From NCBI GenBank assembly GCA_963693315.1, contig OY856186.1:386058865-386122864 (forward strand): 64,000 nucleotides of DNA, read 5' to 3'. Below are positions 42,761 through 54,300 of this stretch, piece after piece. This DNA comes from Diogma glabrata. Taxonomy: Eukaryota > Arthropoda > Insecta > Diptera > Cylindrotomidae. The translations under genes and the position numbers were made by a program. Position 1 is the stretch's first letter; every line of letters starts with the position of its first letter. Under the pieces are notes generated by a model. It was given only the letters and a program-made list of their open reading frames with translations, was not told the DNA's origin and ran no database searches.

Positions 42761-43454
42761 TATAGTAGCATGCATACATTGCACAGAGCAACGGTATTTG
42801 GCAATATTATAACTCGAACATAGGCGCAAGTGGATTTTTTTTATTATTTTTATCGTAAATTTAGTAAAAGGGACAGTATTGATCGTTTATCTTATAAGCA
42901 CATAGGAAATAAAGCAAAAATAAATAAAAAATTTTTGTCGAAACCAGTGCATTCTTGTATGGATTTTGCTTTTTTCAAAGGCCTGTATCTTGGACCCCGG
43001 CGCTCCGATACAACTCGTTTTAGTTTTATTCGCTTCAGTGATTCTCTATCAAATTTAAAAAAAAGATCTTGGCGCCTAAGTTAAAGTTATCCCCCGGTAT
43101 TTGATTGAATATATCACCCAACAACAAAGTGAAGTCACAATATATTAAACTAATTTAAAACTAATTTATTTGCTTAATATCATATAATAAAAAATATTAT
43201 TAATAATAATTATAATTTAAATACTATTTCATTTTGTATTGTTTAAAATCATAACATTTTGTAATATTCAATTCTAAATTAAAATTTAATTTGAATTTTT
43301 TTTTTAATATTCGTACATTCAGAAAAATGCTGAATTATCAATTATTTTATTTACATTAGATTGTTTTTTAATTTAATTTGTTAAGATTATCAAAAAAAAT
43401 GTCAGAAACGAAACACAAACTTATATTTACATTATTTTAATTAAATATATAAAG
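42761..43454. other. Region downstream of ALYREF
   Basis: Contains the ALYREF 3' UTR side (minus strand). An 84-residue plus-strand frame at 42830-43084 shows no known motif. Confidence 0.45.
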
Positions 43455-44887
43455 TTATTTCATATCTTTAACATATGCGTCTAATTCTGCATCCAATTCT
43501 TCTGCTGTTGGTTGACTACCTCGACCGCTACCACCACCACCACGACCACCTCGATTCCTTGGTCCTAAAGCAAAAAACAATATTTAGATCAATTAGGGCT
43601 ATTTTTTATAATTTTGATTTGAAAGGAAATTAAGGAACGTTCGATTATCTCAGATGCATGAAGATTAAAAATTATATAAAGCTTACCAGTTCCTCGTCTG
43701 ATATTATTTCTGATACCAATACCAGACATTCTACTGGCTAGCTTTGTAACTGATTGCGGGACATCTGATGTGGCTAATTGTATGTTCATTGGTCTTCCGT
43801 CCAAAGGAACTCCATTATATTGTTTCATTGCCTTAATGGCATCAGCTTTTCTTTCGAACACAACATCTGCGGTGCCTGAAAATAAATTGTATAATATAGT
43901 GTTTAAAGCGTTTAATAAAAATGTTATATTCAGCCTTATTCTTTGCAAAACAAACCTAGTGATCTGCCGGATCTATCATAATGTACTGAAGCATTTTTTA
44001 GTGGTCCAAAATCGGCAAATAATTCATTAATATCTGATTCAGATACTCCATAATCAAGATTTGAAACAAGTAATTTTGATGGTCCAAGGGGTCCTCCAGA
44101 GCTTCCTCCTAGTCTTGAACTTGATTTTTTAGCTCCGTCGAACATATCATGTTTCCATGCACTGTTAACATCACCCTGGAATTCGGATTGGCACCATATC
44201 ACAATATTTTCGATTTCTCTTCATCACTTATTTATCATCAAATTATAAATATTGATTGAAATTTTTGGCATTTATTGATTTCATTATAAGCGTCTCTTTC
44301 TAAGTTTTGAACATTTTTTTTAATATACATAAAATTACGATTTTTAATTCCACTTATAAAATGGAGGAGGGTTTTGAAATACATATTTTTTTATATGTTG
44401 AATTTGAAATTTTTAATTAAACAAACAAAAATTTAAATGCATACACTACATGATAACTGAAAAACTTATGTTTTTTTGTCGATGTGAAACATACAAAAAG
44501 AAACACTTTCGATTAAATCATAAAATGCTGATTTATTAATTTTAATGTAATGAAATCAGTCAGCTTCAAATTGCTGTCATATTGTTTTTTTGGTCTTCAA
44601 AAAAACTATCATGGCCGCTTATAAAGTTAAAACATTTATTGTGAAATAACTCCATTTATTTATCCTGGCTGATTTCCATGTCTTACCCTGGTGTATTTTG
44701 AACGAGTTATTCCTCCTCGGCTACGTCCTTTTTGTATTGATCCAATATTTGAGCGGAATGTACTTGTATTTCCGCGGCGTCTTATTTGAGCACCTCCTCT
44801 ACCTCGACCCCCGCGGCGCATTCCACCACCAGTTCTTTTGCTTGATTTTATAATATCATCTAAACTCATTTCAATTTTATCGACCAT
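43455..44887 (-). CDS. ALYREF: Aly/REF export factor (THO complex subunit 4)
   Basis: mRNA export adaptor. It binds nuclear RNA as part of TREX and hands it to the NXF1 export receptor. Four exons on the minus strand: 44887-44687, 44175-43956, 43875-43687 and 43564-43455, 720 bp in all for 239 residues, all with GT-AG borders and matching phases. The N-terminus [15 protein letters not shown] is the UAP56-binding motif, followed by an RG-rich arm ([13 protein letters not shown]). The RRM starts at about residue 101 with [10 protein letters not shown] (RNP2). Its RNP1 is split by intron 2 (DRSGRSL then GTADVVF). A second RG-rich arm and the C-terminal [10 protein letters not shown] box complete the family layout. 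The length fits insect Ref1/Aly. The start codon is the first ATG after a clear 5' region shared with COASY, which diverges. Confidence 0.96.
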
Positions 44888-45327
44888 TTTATTATTTCTT
44901 TATGCTGACAATTATTATATTTTGTTTCTAAATATTTTGATTATATGATTCACAAACGATACTGTTCTGACAACGGATGTGAAATTAATAATTTTTCTTT
45001 ATGTTGGTAGAGCTCTTTATGTTTTGAACCGTTTGATACTCTGAGCGGTTTAAGTATTGCCATACTGTTCTGATTCAATATATGGTTCAACTATAATCAT
45101 AAGTGAATGCTTTTAATTGAACCCTATCGATTTCATTTAAGCTAAAATACAACTTGTTAAACATATAATTAATGTTATAAGCAATAAAGACATGTTGCTA
45201 AAAAAAATATATGTCACATACTCTGTTGTTTTCATCAATGGTCCACTGTTTAAAACCGGCAATTTCATAATAAAGATGAAGCTAGTTTCGATTATAAAAT
45301 TTTAATCGAAATGTCATTATTATTTAC
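44888..45327. promoter_or_regulatory. Divergent ALYREF/COASY upstream region
   Basis: 440 bp separate the two start codons (482 bp if COASY starts at 45370), with the genes pointing away from each other. Both transcription starts must lie here or in unseen 5' exons. No TATA box or TE was recognised. A shared (bidirectional) promoter is an inference from spacing. Confidence 0.5.
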
Positions 45328-48300
45328 ATGTTATTTCAAAGTGGATATCAAAGGTCAATTTTATTAAAAATGTCGAAGAATGTTTTATTAGTTATATCAA
45401 ATTTATCAAAAACTTCATCATCATTAATAGAAGCAAAAAATTATTTTCCTAAATATTTGTATATTCAAGTTTTAAATCAGTTTAAAACTACAAAGATTGG
45501 TACATTCTATAGTAAAATTGTATCAGAAATCTATGCGGAATCTATTCAATGTTGTGAAAATATAAATGTTCGTGTATTACTTTCAAGTTTAAAAACAAAT
45601 TCATTTAATAAAATTCAAAAACCTATTGATGTTGTAATATTTGATGAACAACCAGATCAAAGGGAAAAGAGTTTGATAATGGAAAAATTACATTCGTGTA
45701 TGAATGTAATTGTAATGGATTCAAATCAAAATAGAGAAAAACTTGATACGGAAAGTGACAACGATGTTAAAATGTATGATAATGTTGTGTTGGGCGGAAC
45801 ATTCGATCGATTACACGCCGGTCATAAAATATTACTGTCCGAAGCCGTGCTGCGAACCAAAAAACGTCTTGTCATCGGTGTAACGGATGTAAATATGATT
45901 CAAAACAAAAAGTTGCCAGAGTTAATTCTTCCGATATCACAAAGAATATCACAACTACGGGAATTTTTAATTGACGTTGATAACACGATTCAGTACGAAA
46001 TTGTGCCAATTCAAGATCCTTTTGGACCAACACAAAGTGATCCAAATTTAGATTTAATTGTTGTTAGTTCTGAGACAATGCGAGGCGGGGAAAAAGTAAA
46101 TGAGATTCGATTAACAAATAATCTAAAACCGTTGAAAATTCATTGTATCCCATTAGTGGAATCTAAAGTAAATATAAAAGAAAAAGAATTTAAAGTAAGT
46201 TCCAGTAACAGAAGAATGGATATGCTAGGATTGAGGATCAGAGAACCGGAATCAAAACCTCATCTTCCTACCAAACCATATGTAATCGGCTTGATTGGTG
46301 GTATTGCTGCTGGGAAAAGTGTTATGGCGGAAAGATTTCGAAAATTAGGAGCGAAAGTTGTAGATTGTGACAAAATTGCTCATAAAGTCTATGAGCCAGG
46401 ACAAAAGTGCTATCATGAAATCATTGAGAATTTTGGATTAAAAGTTGTTGATTTTAATGGAAATATCGACCGGAAAGAATTGGGAAAAATTGTGTTTAAC
46501 GATAAAGTAAATTAATTTTATTTATTGTTTTTCCGATCAAATAATTTTTTCTTTCAGGAAAAACTTGAGTTGCTCAATAAAATAGTTTGGCCTCATGTTC
46601 TTGAAGACGTCAAAAAAATTATAAAAAGTACTAAAGACTACGAAATTATTGTCTTAGAAGCAGCTGTTTTGTTAAAAGCGGGTTGGGAAAAAGAATGCCA
46701 TGAAATTTGGGCCTGTGTTATTTCCAAACAGGAAGCGGTAAAGAGATTGAAAGAAAGAAATAAACTAACTGAAGAAGAAGCATTGCAGAGAATTTCACAT
46801 TTAGACGATAATGAAACTATTGTTAAAAATGCCAATGTTGTGTTTTCACCGGAATGGAGTTATGAGTTTAGTGAGAAACAGGTAAGATCCTTATTAATTA
46901 TTTTTATGTAAAGTCAGCTCAAATGAAACGACATATGTAGAATTTTTTTTGCCAGCGAACACGAAATTTGTTTGTTATACGCATATTGTTTGCGCAAGCA
47001 CATGCGCATATTGTTTGCACATTCAGTGTCTCGATTAAAATATTAAAAAAAACTATTGGGTCCCATTAAAATGGACAAAAAAAACGCATAAAATTAATAT
47101 ATTATTAATTAATATAAACTGAATCTAAAAAATTATGGTGCAAATTATGAAACTTTTTGGAATCCATACAATTTTAGAGCGATCTAGTTTCGAACCAATG
47201 AGAAAATTTTAAACTTTAAAAAAGTTTATCATTCTCATCAAGGCCGTACAGCCGACTAGATAAACTCTACCAAAAAAATGTCAACGCTAATGAATATAAA
47301 CCAAAAATTAGGTTACAACTCTAGCGAAGTGTAAAAACAAAAAATTTACATAATCATAAATTTAATAGATTCAGGTTTAGTCAATTAATTTCTCATGTGA
47401 TCACTGTTTTGTTATACTCTAGACTTCTCTTTTGGTAGAGTTTATCTAGTCGGCTAGCCCTGATGAGAATGATAATCTTTTTTAAAGTTTAAAATTTTCT
47501 CATTGGTTCGAAACTAGATCGCTCTAAAATTGTATGGATTGCAAAAAGTTTCATAATTTGCACCATAATTTTTTAGATTCAGTTCTTATATTATTCTTGA
47601 TGGTAGATTTTCCATCGGGGTGATGTTATATCACAAATAATTTACTGAATTAATTAATAAACTACTATTGAAATTCAACCAATTATAAGAGAAAACCAAA
47701 AACTAGTAAAAATATTAATGATTTTGTAGGCAATGTAACAAAATTTTGATAATTAAAAATAATTATAATAAAAATAACGATGCCTAAACAAATATCACAA
47801 CAAATAAATGGTATGAACTAGAAGTAGAAATTTAACTAATGTAATTGTTTTGAAAACAAATTCATACCAAAATAAATAATACATCTCTGTTTTACTTTTT
47901 GTCTCATCTTTTATCTCTTGCTGCGTCCTATCTGTCAAAAATTCGCTGGCAAAAAAATTCTACTATACATAGTAAGTTTGCCATTTATGTATATCGAATT
48001 GTTACGAATCTATTATCTTCATCCTATTCTCTTATTTGCTGAGGTTGGGATGTAACTTGAGGTCACGAAAATAGTGGTGAACATTTTATTTTAACGTTTT
48101 AAAAAACCCAACAGAGCAGTAGGTTCCAACTCTTCTTGGCTTAATTAAGAAAATTCTTTTGGAACGAAGAAGTTCTACATTACAAATAAAAAATATTGAC
48201 AGACGGCGTAGAACGAACACGCGTTTTTTATTAAATAAATAATTGATAATAGTTATTATGAAATAATTCTTTTTTCTACTACCCAACTTAAAAAATCTAC

Positions 48301-50238
48301 TTTCGATGTTTGTTCATTGCACCAAAAATTTCTTTTTCGTCACCAGTGATAAAAAAACCTATACAAATTACTTTCGTACCTACTGACGAAAGTAATTTTT
48401 TAAAAGCCATCTATTTTCTAATTTCTTAACTAGAATAAATCATCCTAGAACACCCGTTAAGAGAATCAATTAATTGAATGAAACAATTTTTTAGTGTTAA
48501 TTTGTCTTTCTTGGGAAGACGACGTTAATTAATTTTAGAACTATTTACGGACTATTTACATTAAAAATGTAAAAATAATATAATAGTTAACTATATAAGA
48601 TTCACATATTCTTTTTAAATAGTATGGTAACAAACAGTTGGTGTTAAGATATTTTTAAAAAAATTATATCACCTATTTATTTAAGAAAAACGAAAAAAAA
48701 TATTTATTTACATAAAATATTTTACGTTGTTTTAAAATTTAAAATATATCAGGAATTTACGTAACGTCATTCCCATCCAAAAACTAAATCAAAACTGTTG
48801 TTCTTATTTTGACTTGACTTTGTATATTAGACAACCGTCTTTAGTTATAAGCCTACTATGTAGACGCGAAATGCAAAAAACAATAAACCTTTAAAGATGT
48901 GTTATTTAATGATTTTACGGACTTTATAGACCAAATAGAATAAAATTATAGAATTTTGTAGTGTAAATAGAATAAATATATGTATATGTATACAGTTGAC
49001 GATTTTTTGTACGAAAGAACAATCAGGCTTGTAACTAAAGATGGTTTTATTTATAACATAGAAATTGGATAATTTATTCATATTGAGTCATCTATATTTT
49101 AATAGCAGAAATATAAATTTAAAGATATGGTTTGGATGTTTCTATGTATTAAAATTTGAATTGTATGTAATTTTAAATGAAAATGCTTAATAATTAATAA
49201 TAATTTTTAAAAAAGTAGTAGAAAAAGTACAGTTTTCTACTCGCCGAAAATCATATTTTGAATCTCGCGACTATTACCAACCTCGGCTATCGTCTCGGCT
49301 GATAAACTGTCCTCATGCTTCAAAATATGTTGTTTTCGGCATCGTTGAAAAATATACTATTAAATTGCAAGAATTTGAAATATTCTGGTTATTGAAAATA
49401 TTTACTGAACGTCTGCCTGTAATAAATATAAATATAAAATAAATATAAAAATCAAGTAAAAGAATACATTAAGCATAAAAAAATACAATAAGCCTAGTTG
49501 TCATGACTAGGGTTACCAACTGAGTATTTTTCACCTGGAGACTCCGGGTTTGTCGGCAAATCTCCGGGCTCAGGGTGTGGAAGACAAATCTCCGGGCGAA
49601 ATAATAATTACATAAAAAGTAAAAAAATGTAAAATTTATTTCAATTCAAATAAACAGAATCCGTTTGAAAACAAACAAAACGAAACTCTGTGTATTAGAA
49701 AACGACCGAGTTTAGTTTTGCGATGAGTTTTTTGGTTTTTTGTGCTGGTTAATGTTAATTTTAAATTCTTTTAATTGCATCAACCTTTCATCGATTACTT
49801 TGTTCCAAATATGTACAGTTAACCTTCGTTATATATACTGTTTTATTTTTCAGTACTTTTAAAAATCTATGAAAATGAAGTAAAAATTCTGTCTATAATA
49901 ACTCAGATCAGTCCTCAAAAATTCTTAAAAACGCCCTGGAGATTCGCTTGCTTCCTTCAATCTTGACTTCAATTGAATGGTTATTTGATAGAAACAAATC
50001 TAGAATGTTGCCTTTATGTGCTCATATTTTTGTTTTACGCGTAGATTCTTTGCTCATTTTGGTCAAGGTGTATTACAATGCAAACAGTTCAAATTTGGTT
50101 TGGTTCAAATTTAGTCAGTCAATATTATGGACATTTAAAATAGAATAATAAACTACTGATTTAATTTTAATCTATTTTCAGGCAAACTCGGCGTGGCAGG
50201 TTTTAATGCAATCAATTCGAAACAAAACTAAACTGTAA
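45328..50238 (+). CDS. COASY: Bifunctional coenzyme A synthase (PPAT-DPCK)
   Basis: Catalyses the last two steps of CoA synthesis: phosphopantetheine adenylyltransferase, then dephospho-CoA kinase. Exons: 45328-46506, 46558-46881 and 50182-50238, all phase 0 with GT-AG borders, for 519 residues. The second ATG at 45370 (MSKNVLL, giving 505) is also plausible and fits the family better. The PPAT domain has VVLGGTFDRLHAGHKILLSE, with the HxGH nucleotide motif at residues 163-166. The DPCK domain opens with YVIGLIGGIAAGKS (P-loop about 324-331), followed by DCDKIAH and LEAAVLLKAGW. The last exon is tiny (ANSAWQVLMQSIRNKTKL) and was found by splice phase and context, so it is the least certain part. 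AATAAA at 50253 follows the stop. Intron 2 (3.3 kb) carries a repeat with a hammerhead-like motif. Confidence 0.94.
47187..47272 (-). ncRNA. Second hammerhead-like copy, core mutated
   Basis: The opposite arm read on the minus strand gives ATCTAGTC, GGCTGTACGGCC, TTGATGAG, stem II, CGAAAC, TAGAT. Stem I has a normal 6-nt loop, but the first core base is T in place of C. That C pairs with the catalytic G in hammerheads, so this copy is predicted inactive. Confidence 0.5.
47443..47520 (+). ncRNA. Hammerhead ribozyme-like motif, sense to COASY
   Basis: In order: ATCTAGTC (47444-47451), GGCTAGCC, CTGATGAG (47460-47467), a 42-nt stem-loop II, then CGAAAC and TAGAT (47509-47519). Stem III pairs 444-450 with 513-519 (7 bp including A-U next to the cleavage site). 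The cleavage triplet would be GTC, cutting after 47451. Stem I is only GGC/GCC with a 2-nt loop, or 2 bp with a 4-nt loop. Stem II can pair GAAT with GGTTC or AATGA with TCATT. All conserved core bases (CUGAUGA, GAAA) are present. Activity is not shown, and the tight loop I may weaken it. Confidence 0.6.
47596..50181 (+). other. Rest of COASY intron 2
   Basis: AT-rich intron sequence. Near 49508, TAGGGTTACCAACTG followed by repeated TCTCCGGG resembles a DNA-transposon end, without a clear partner. A 66-residue frame at 49948 has no known motif. The intron ends in TCTATTTTCAG. Confidence 0.5.
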
Positions 50239-51362
50239 TATTTTGGGTGTAAAATAAATTCAGACTGCAATTTTAAAATATGTTTTTGTAGAACAAAAAA
50301 ATTGTAGAATAGTTGCAATAATCGACAATATGTAATTACAGAAAAATTTCAAAAATATAATTTTTTGAATTATTTTAGCTCTGATTCGCCTGCGTTTTAT
50401 GTAAGTGTCCGTTTATGTTGAAGCTAGACGAGCCTAGCATCGAGTGAATCGATAAAGGCGTTCAATTGCGCTATTCTATTTAGAGTGTTTATGTTTGAGC
50501 TTTTAGAATTTTAATAAAATTTACAAGAATTATGTACAATAAAAATAATTAAATAATTAATTTTCCAAATACTTCATAAATTTAAATTAATTACAAATAA
50601 TATTTTTATTAATGAATGAAATTATATATGTTAAATATAAAAACTTTTTTCAAAGGAATTGTAACCACCTATTACTTTCAAAAAGGCAAAACTTCAACTT
50701 TATCGTTAATTTTATTTTGATCTCCTAACTAGTTTCGGACTCTGAGTCCATTAACAAAGGATTTACAACTGATGTAAATCCTTTGTTAATGGACTCATAG
50801 AGTCTGAAACTAGTTAGGAGATGAAAATAAAATTAACGATAAAGTTGAAGTTTTGCCTTTTTGTTTTAATTTCTTTTGGAAAAAATAATAATTAAAGGGT
50901 TTTTCTAAAAAATTTTTGTTCACTCCGAAATTGATTTTAAATATACAAATATTTTTATTTTTATGTATTTTTTTATAAAATAAATTAAATGATCATCGAT
51001 CATACTAGCTTCAATGATAGGATCAGCGTCGAAAAAGAACAAATCGTTTATCGTCGCTTGACTCGATGCTTCAACATAAACGCTCTTATTTGAACGAATG
51101 TTTATTTTCATATTTATTTTCTAGGCTTAATTTACATCGATAGTCGACTCTATTATTGAAGCTCCAACCTACACGCACCCTAACGCTGACGTATTGGTGC
51201 ATGATTAAATGATTCGGTGTAAAACCGGCCAATAATTTGACAGTCACCTTTAAAAATTTGCTATGTCAGTTTCGTCATATCAACTAAAAGTTGAATTACT
51301 GTTTTATAAAGGAACTTAATTTATATTATTTTTCGTTAATCATATTTAAATAATAATTTATA
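50239..51362. other. COASY-TXNL1 intergenic region
   Basis: Holds the COASY polyadenylation signal, a palindrome at 50681-50862, and the unseen TXNL1 promoter. A loose inverted repeat around GTTTATGTTGAAGC links 50418 and 51080. The minus-strand frame at 50920-51111 is unrecognised. Confidence 0.5.
50681..50862. repeat. 180-bp near-perfect palindrome (PLE-tail-like)
   Basis: Outer AAAAGGCAAAACTTCAACTT mirrored at the right. Inner arms read GGACTC-AGAGTC..GAAAC-TAGTTAGGAG, a stem followed by GAAAC as in PLE tails. It may be two opposed tails left by an extremely truncated insertion. Confidence 0.65.
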
Positions 51363-54300
51363 ATGTCTGTTTGTGTTATTAACGATGAATTACATTTCCA
51401 AGCTGAATTATCAGCAGCAGGAATAAAATTGGTGGTTGTTGACTTTACAGCTACATGGTAAAAAAGTTTTAATTATAACATAACCTAAAATATATGTTAA
51501 TGCAGCGTAATTGTTATTTATAATTTTTTGTCGTAGGTGTGGGCCTTGTCAAAGGATTGCTCCTCTCTTCGAACAACTACCCAATAAATATCCAAGAGCT
51601 GTATTTTTGAAAGTAGATGTTGACAAATGTGCAGAAACAGCCGCAGCCCAAGGAGTGTCGGCTATGCCAACTTTTATATTTTATAGAAATCGTTCCAAGA
51701 TTGATCGTATTCAAGGAGCTGATATTCAAGGTTTAGAAGCGAAAATTCGTCAGCATATTGGATCGGATGAAGATGAATCCGGTGAAGAATATGGATTAGG
51801 GCTTGTAAGTTTTGGTACAATCCTAGTTTATCCCTCCAAATAGATTTGCGTTTTTTTTCAGATAAATAGAAAGATTAGGTCCTCTGCATCCTAATTATGA
51901 AAAAAAAAATTTGCGGAAATGAGGGGGTCAAAAGTTATAAAGGATCAAACTTTCAATTTTACCTTGGTCCCCCCTTTGGTTTTTTTTTTAGTTTTTTTTT
52001 TTTTCTTTTTTTTTTTTATTTTTATTTATCAAAAATTATAAAGAATCAAACTTTCAATTTTACCTTGGTCCCCCCTTTGGTTTTTTAAACTTTGAATTGA
52101 TTTTTTAGATTTTTTTTTTGACTCAATTTTGCGATCTTACACAATTTCGATCAGAGATAGCACCGAACCGAACCGTGTAAGATCGCAAAATTGAGTGAAA
52201 AAAAAATCTAAAAACTGAATTCAAAGTTTAAAAAACCAAAGGGGGGACCAAGGTAAAATTGAAAGTTTGATCCTTTATAACTTTTGACTCACTCATTTCC
52301 GCAAATTTTTTTTTTCATAATTAGGATGCAGAGGACCTAATCTTTCTATTTATCTGAAAAAAAACGCAAATCTATTTGGAGGGATAAACTAGGATAATGC
52401 CTAAGTTTTTATTAAATATCTTTACTTTAATAAAATCAATGATATTATCGGAGTGACTTGAGTGATCCATTATAAGTATAAATTATTTTTTGTATTTTTT
52501 TTGTAAAAAAAACAATTGTAAATCCTTAAAATCACTCAAAACAAAAAAAAAAATATAAAACAAAACTTTTTACTTTTTTAAAATAATTATTTTTAATTTA
52601 AAATGCAAATTTATTTTAATTTCAATTTATTTTTTTTTTTTAATAACTACTACATGTTTCGAGATACAATATCTCATCTACAGGTTGTTTGTACAATATG
52701 TACAATTGTACAAACAACCTGTAGATGAGATATTGTATCTCGAAACATGTAGTAAAGTTATTAAAAAAAAAATAAATTGAAATTAAAATAAATTTGCATT
52801 TTAAATCTTTTTTTATATATTAATACGCTAGATTAAAACTTTGTGGGGCATTAGGCTTTTTTATTCGAATTTTGATTCATTTGAAATTTTCACTGCTAAC
52901 TGATATTAGTGTAACTTAGATTTTAAAGATTTTTGGGATTTTTCGGATCATAAATAAAAAAGTTATTATATACGGAAAACTTTTTCTATACATATGCATT
53001 ATAAGTTTACATACATGCAAAAACAATTTTCTTTTTGCTTTAAAACAATGCTTTAAAATTTTTCTTTTTTATATATTAGCTATCGAACCGAACAACGAAT
53101 AACAAAAACGAAAATTTTTATATTTATTTTATATTCATTTCAGTCGTCGTATTTATTTTATATTTTAGTCGTCTTTTATCTTTCAAGAAGGACGGTTTTC
53201 GATATTTTTCGATTATTTTGTTTTTTATTGATATAAAGATTTTTGAGATATTTTGATATTTGAGTTATTTCATATTTTTGATATATTGATATATTTATTT
53301 ATTTCGATGCCAAGACTACGTCGTAAACGTTTGGATGTGAGTGGTACATCGAGTCGTCGGAATAAAAGAGATTATATGCGTAATATGCGTAATAATGTTG
53401 ATTGTATGAATGATGAAATGAATGGTAATAATGATGGAATGAATGCTGAAGCTGATGTTGTTGTGAATGATGAAGTGAATGTTGATGATATGAATGGTGT
53501 CATGAACGGTGTCATGAATGGTGTCATGAATGTTGCGAATGATTTAGAATTGAATGTGGTGAATGATGAAATTCCCTTTGTAATTTTGAGAGATTCGTTC
53601 AAGTGTGCTTTGAATGTGATTCCAGGTAACTTTGATTCGTATGTTTGTGGTGCTTTGGATATGAGTTGTCATTTTTGTCATGCCAAACATTTTGCAAGAG
53701 AAGTTACTTCAAATAATAATGAAGCGTTTTCTTTGTGTTGCCATAAAGGCAAAGTCAATTTACCTCCTCTTTCTGAAAATGCATTTTTCTCTAATATTTT
53801 CGAAGGATTGAATTCAAATGATAATGCTATAAAAAAACGTTCTAAAAGTTTTCTTTCAAATATTCGTTCCTATAATTCGGCATTTGCAATGATCAGTTCT
53901 GAATGTAATATAGCGGATTCTACTGCACGTGGTATTTATCATTTTAAAATTCATAATATTTTTTATCATCGTACTGGTGCTTTAATTCCTGCTTATGGTC
54001 GACCTCCAATGTATGCACAATTATATTTTTATGATGTTGATACTGCTGCTAATATGAGAATGAATAGAAATACCAATGTATGTGAAATTTTTCTTATGCG
54101 TGAGATAGGTTTTGAGTTAGATCGTGTGAATCCTTTTGTTCGTTCTTTCAGATCAATGCATGAATTTTGTGAAAGACCTGAGAATGTTACTGCTGATGTG
54201 TCAATGGTTATAAAAGTTAACAGAGAATGTGATATTCGTCGTTTTAATGATGCTGTTCAAACTGATGTGGCTGCTATTTTTAAAAATGATGATGGTGAAC

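Larger units (their letters stand above)
47115..47595. mobile_element. Inverted-repeat element in COASY intron 2
   Basis: Arms of about 160 bp (47115-47283 and 47434-47595) around a 150-bp loop. Landmarks mirrored on both sides are TAGATTCAGT at the edge, ATTATGGTGCAAATTATGAA, TAGAGCGATCTAGTTTCGAA and TAGAGTTTATCTAGTCGGC. Each arm carries a hammerhead-like core, pointing outward. Head-to-head tails are typical of PLE insertions, and PLEs are known to carry hammerhead motifs, but no coding part is present to prove the class. Confidence 0.75.

Noticed and set aside
42830..43084. 84-residue ORF downstream of ALYREF
   Set aside because: Low-complexity start, no known domain, and surrounded by AT-rich repeats.
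46882..46911. COASY ending at the stop in intron 2 (VRSLLIIFM)
   Set aside because: A consensus donor GTAAGA lies at the end of conserved coding sequence, and a phase-matched last exon occurs at 50182-50238.
50700..50850. Hammerhead ribozyme in the palindrome at 50.7 kb
   Set aside because: ACTGATGT and TGAAAC occur, but the last core A is T, and the strands pair simply as a palindrome, not as three helices.
52640..52770. Hammerhead ribozyme in the palindrome at 52.7 kb
   Set aside because: GATGAG...CGAAAC is present, but CUGAUGA is interrupted (CTGTAGATGAG) and no cleavage triplet with a matching stem III strand was found.
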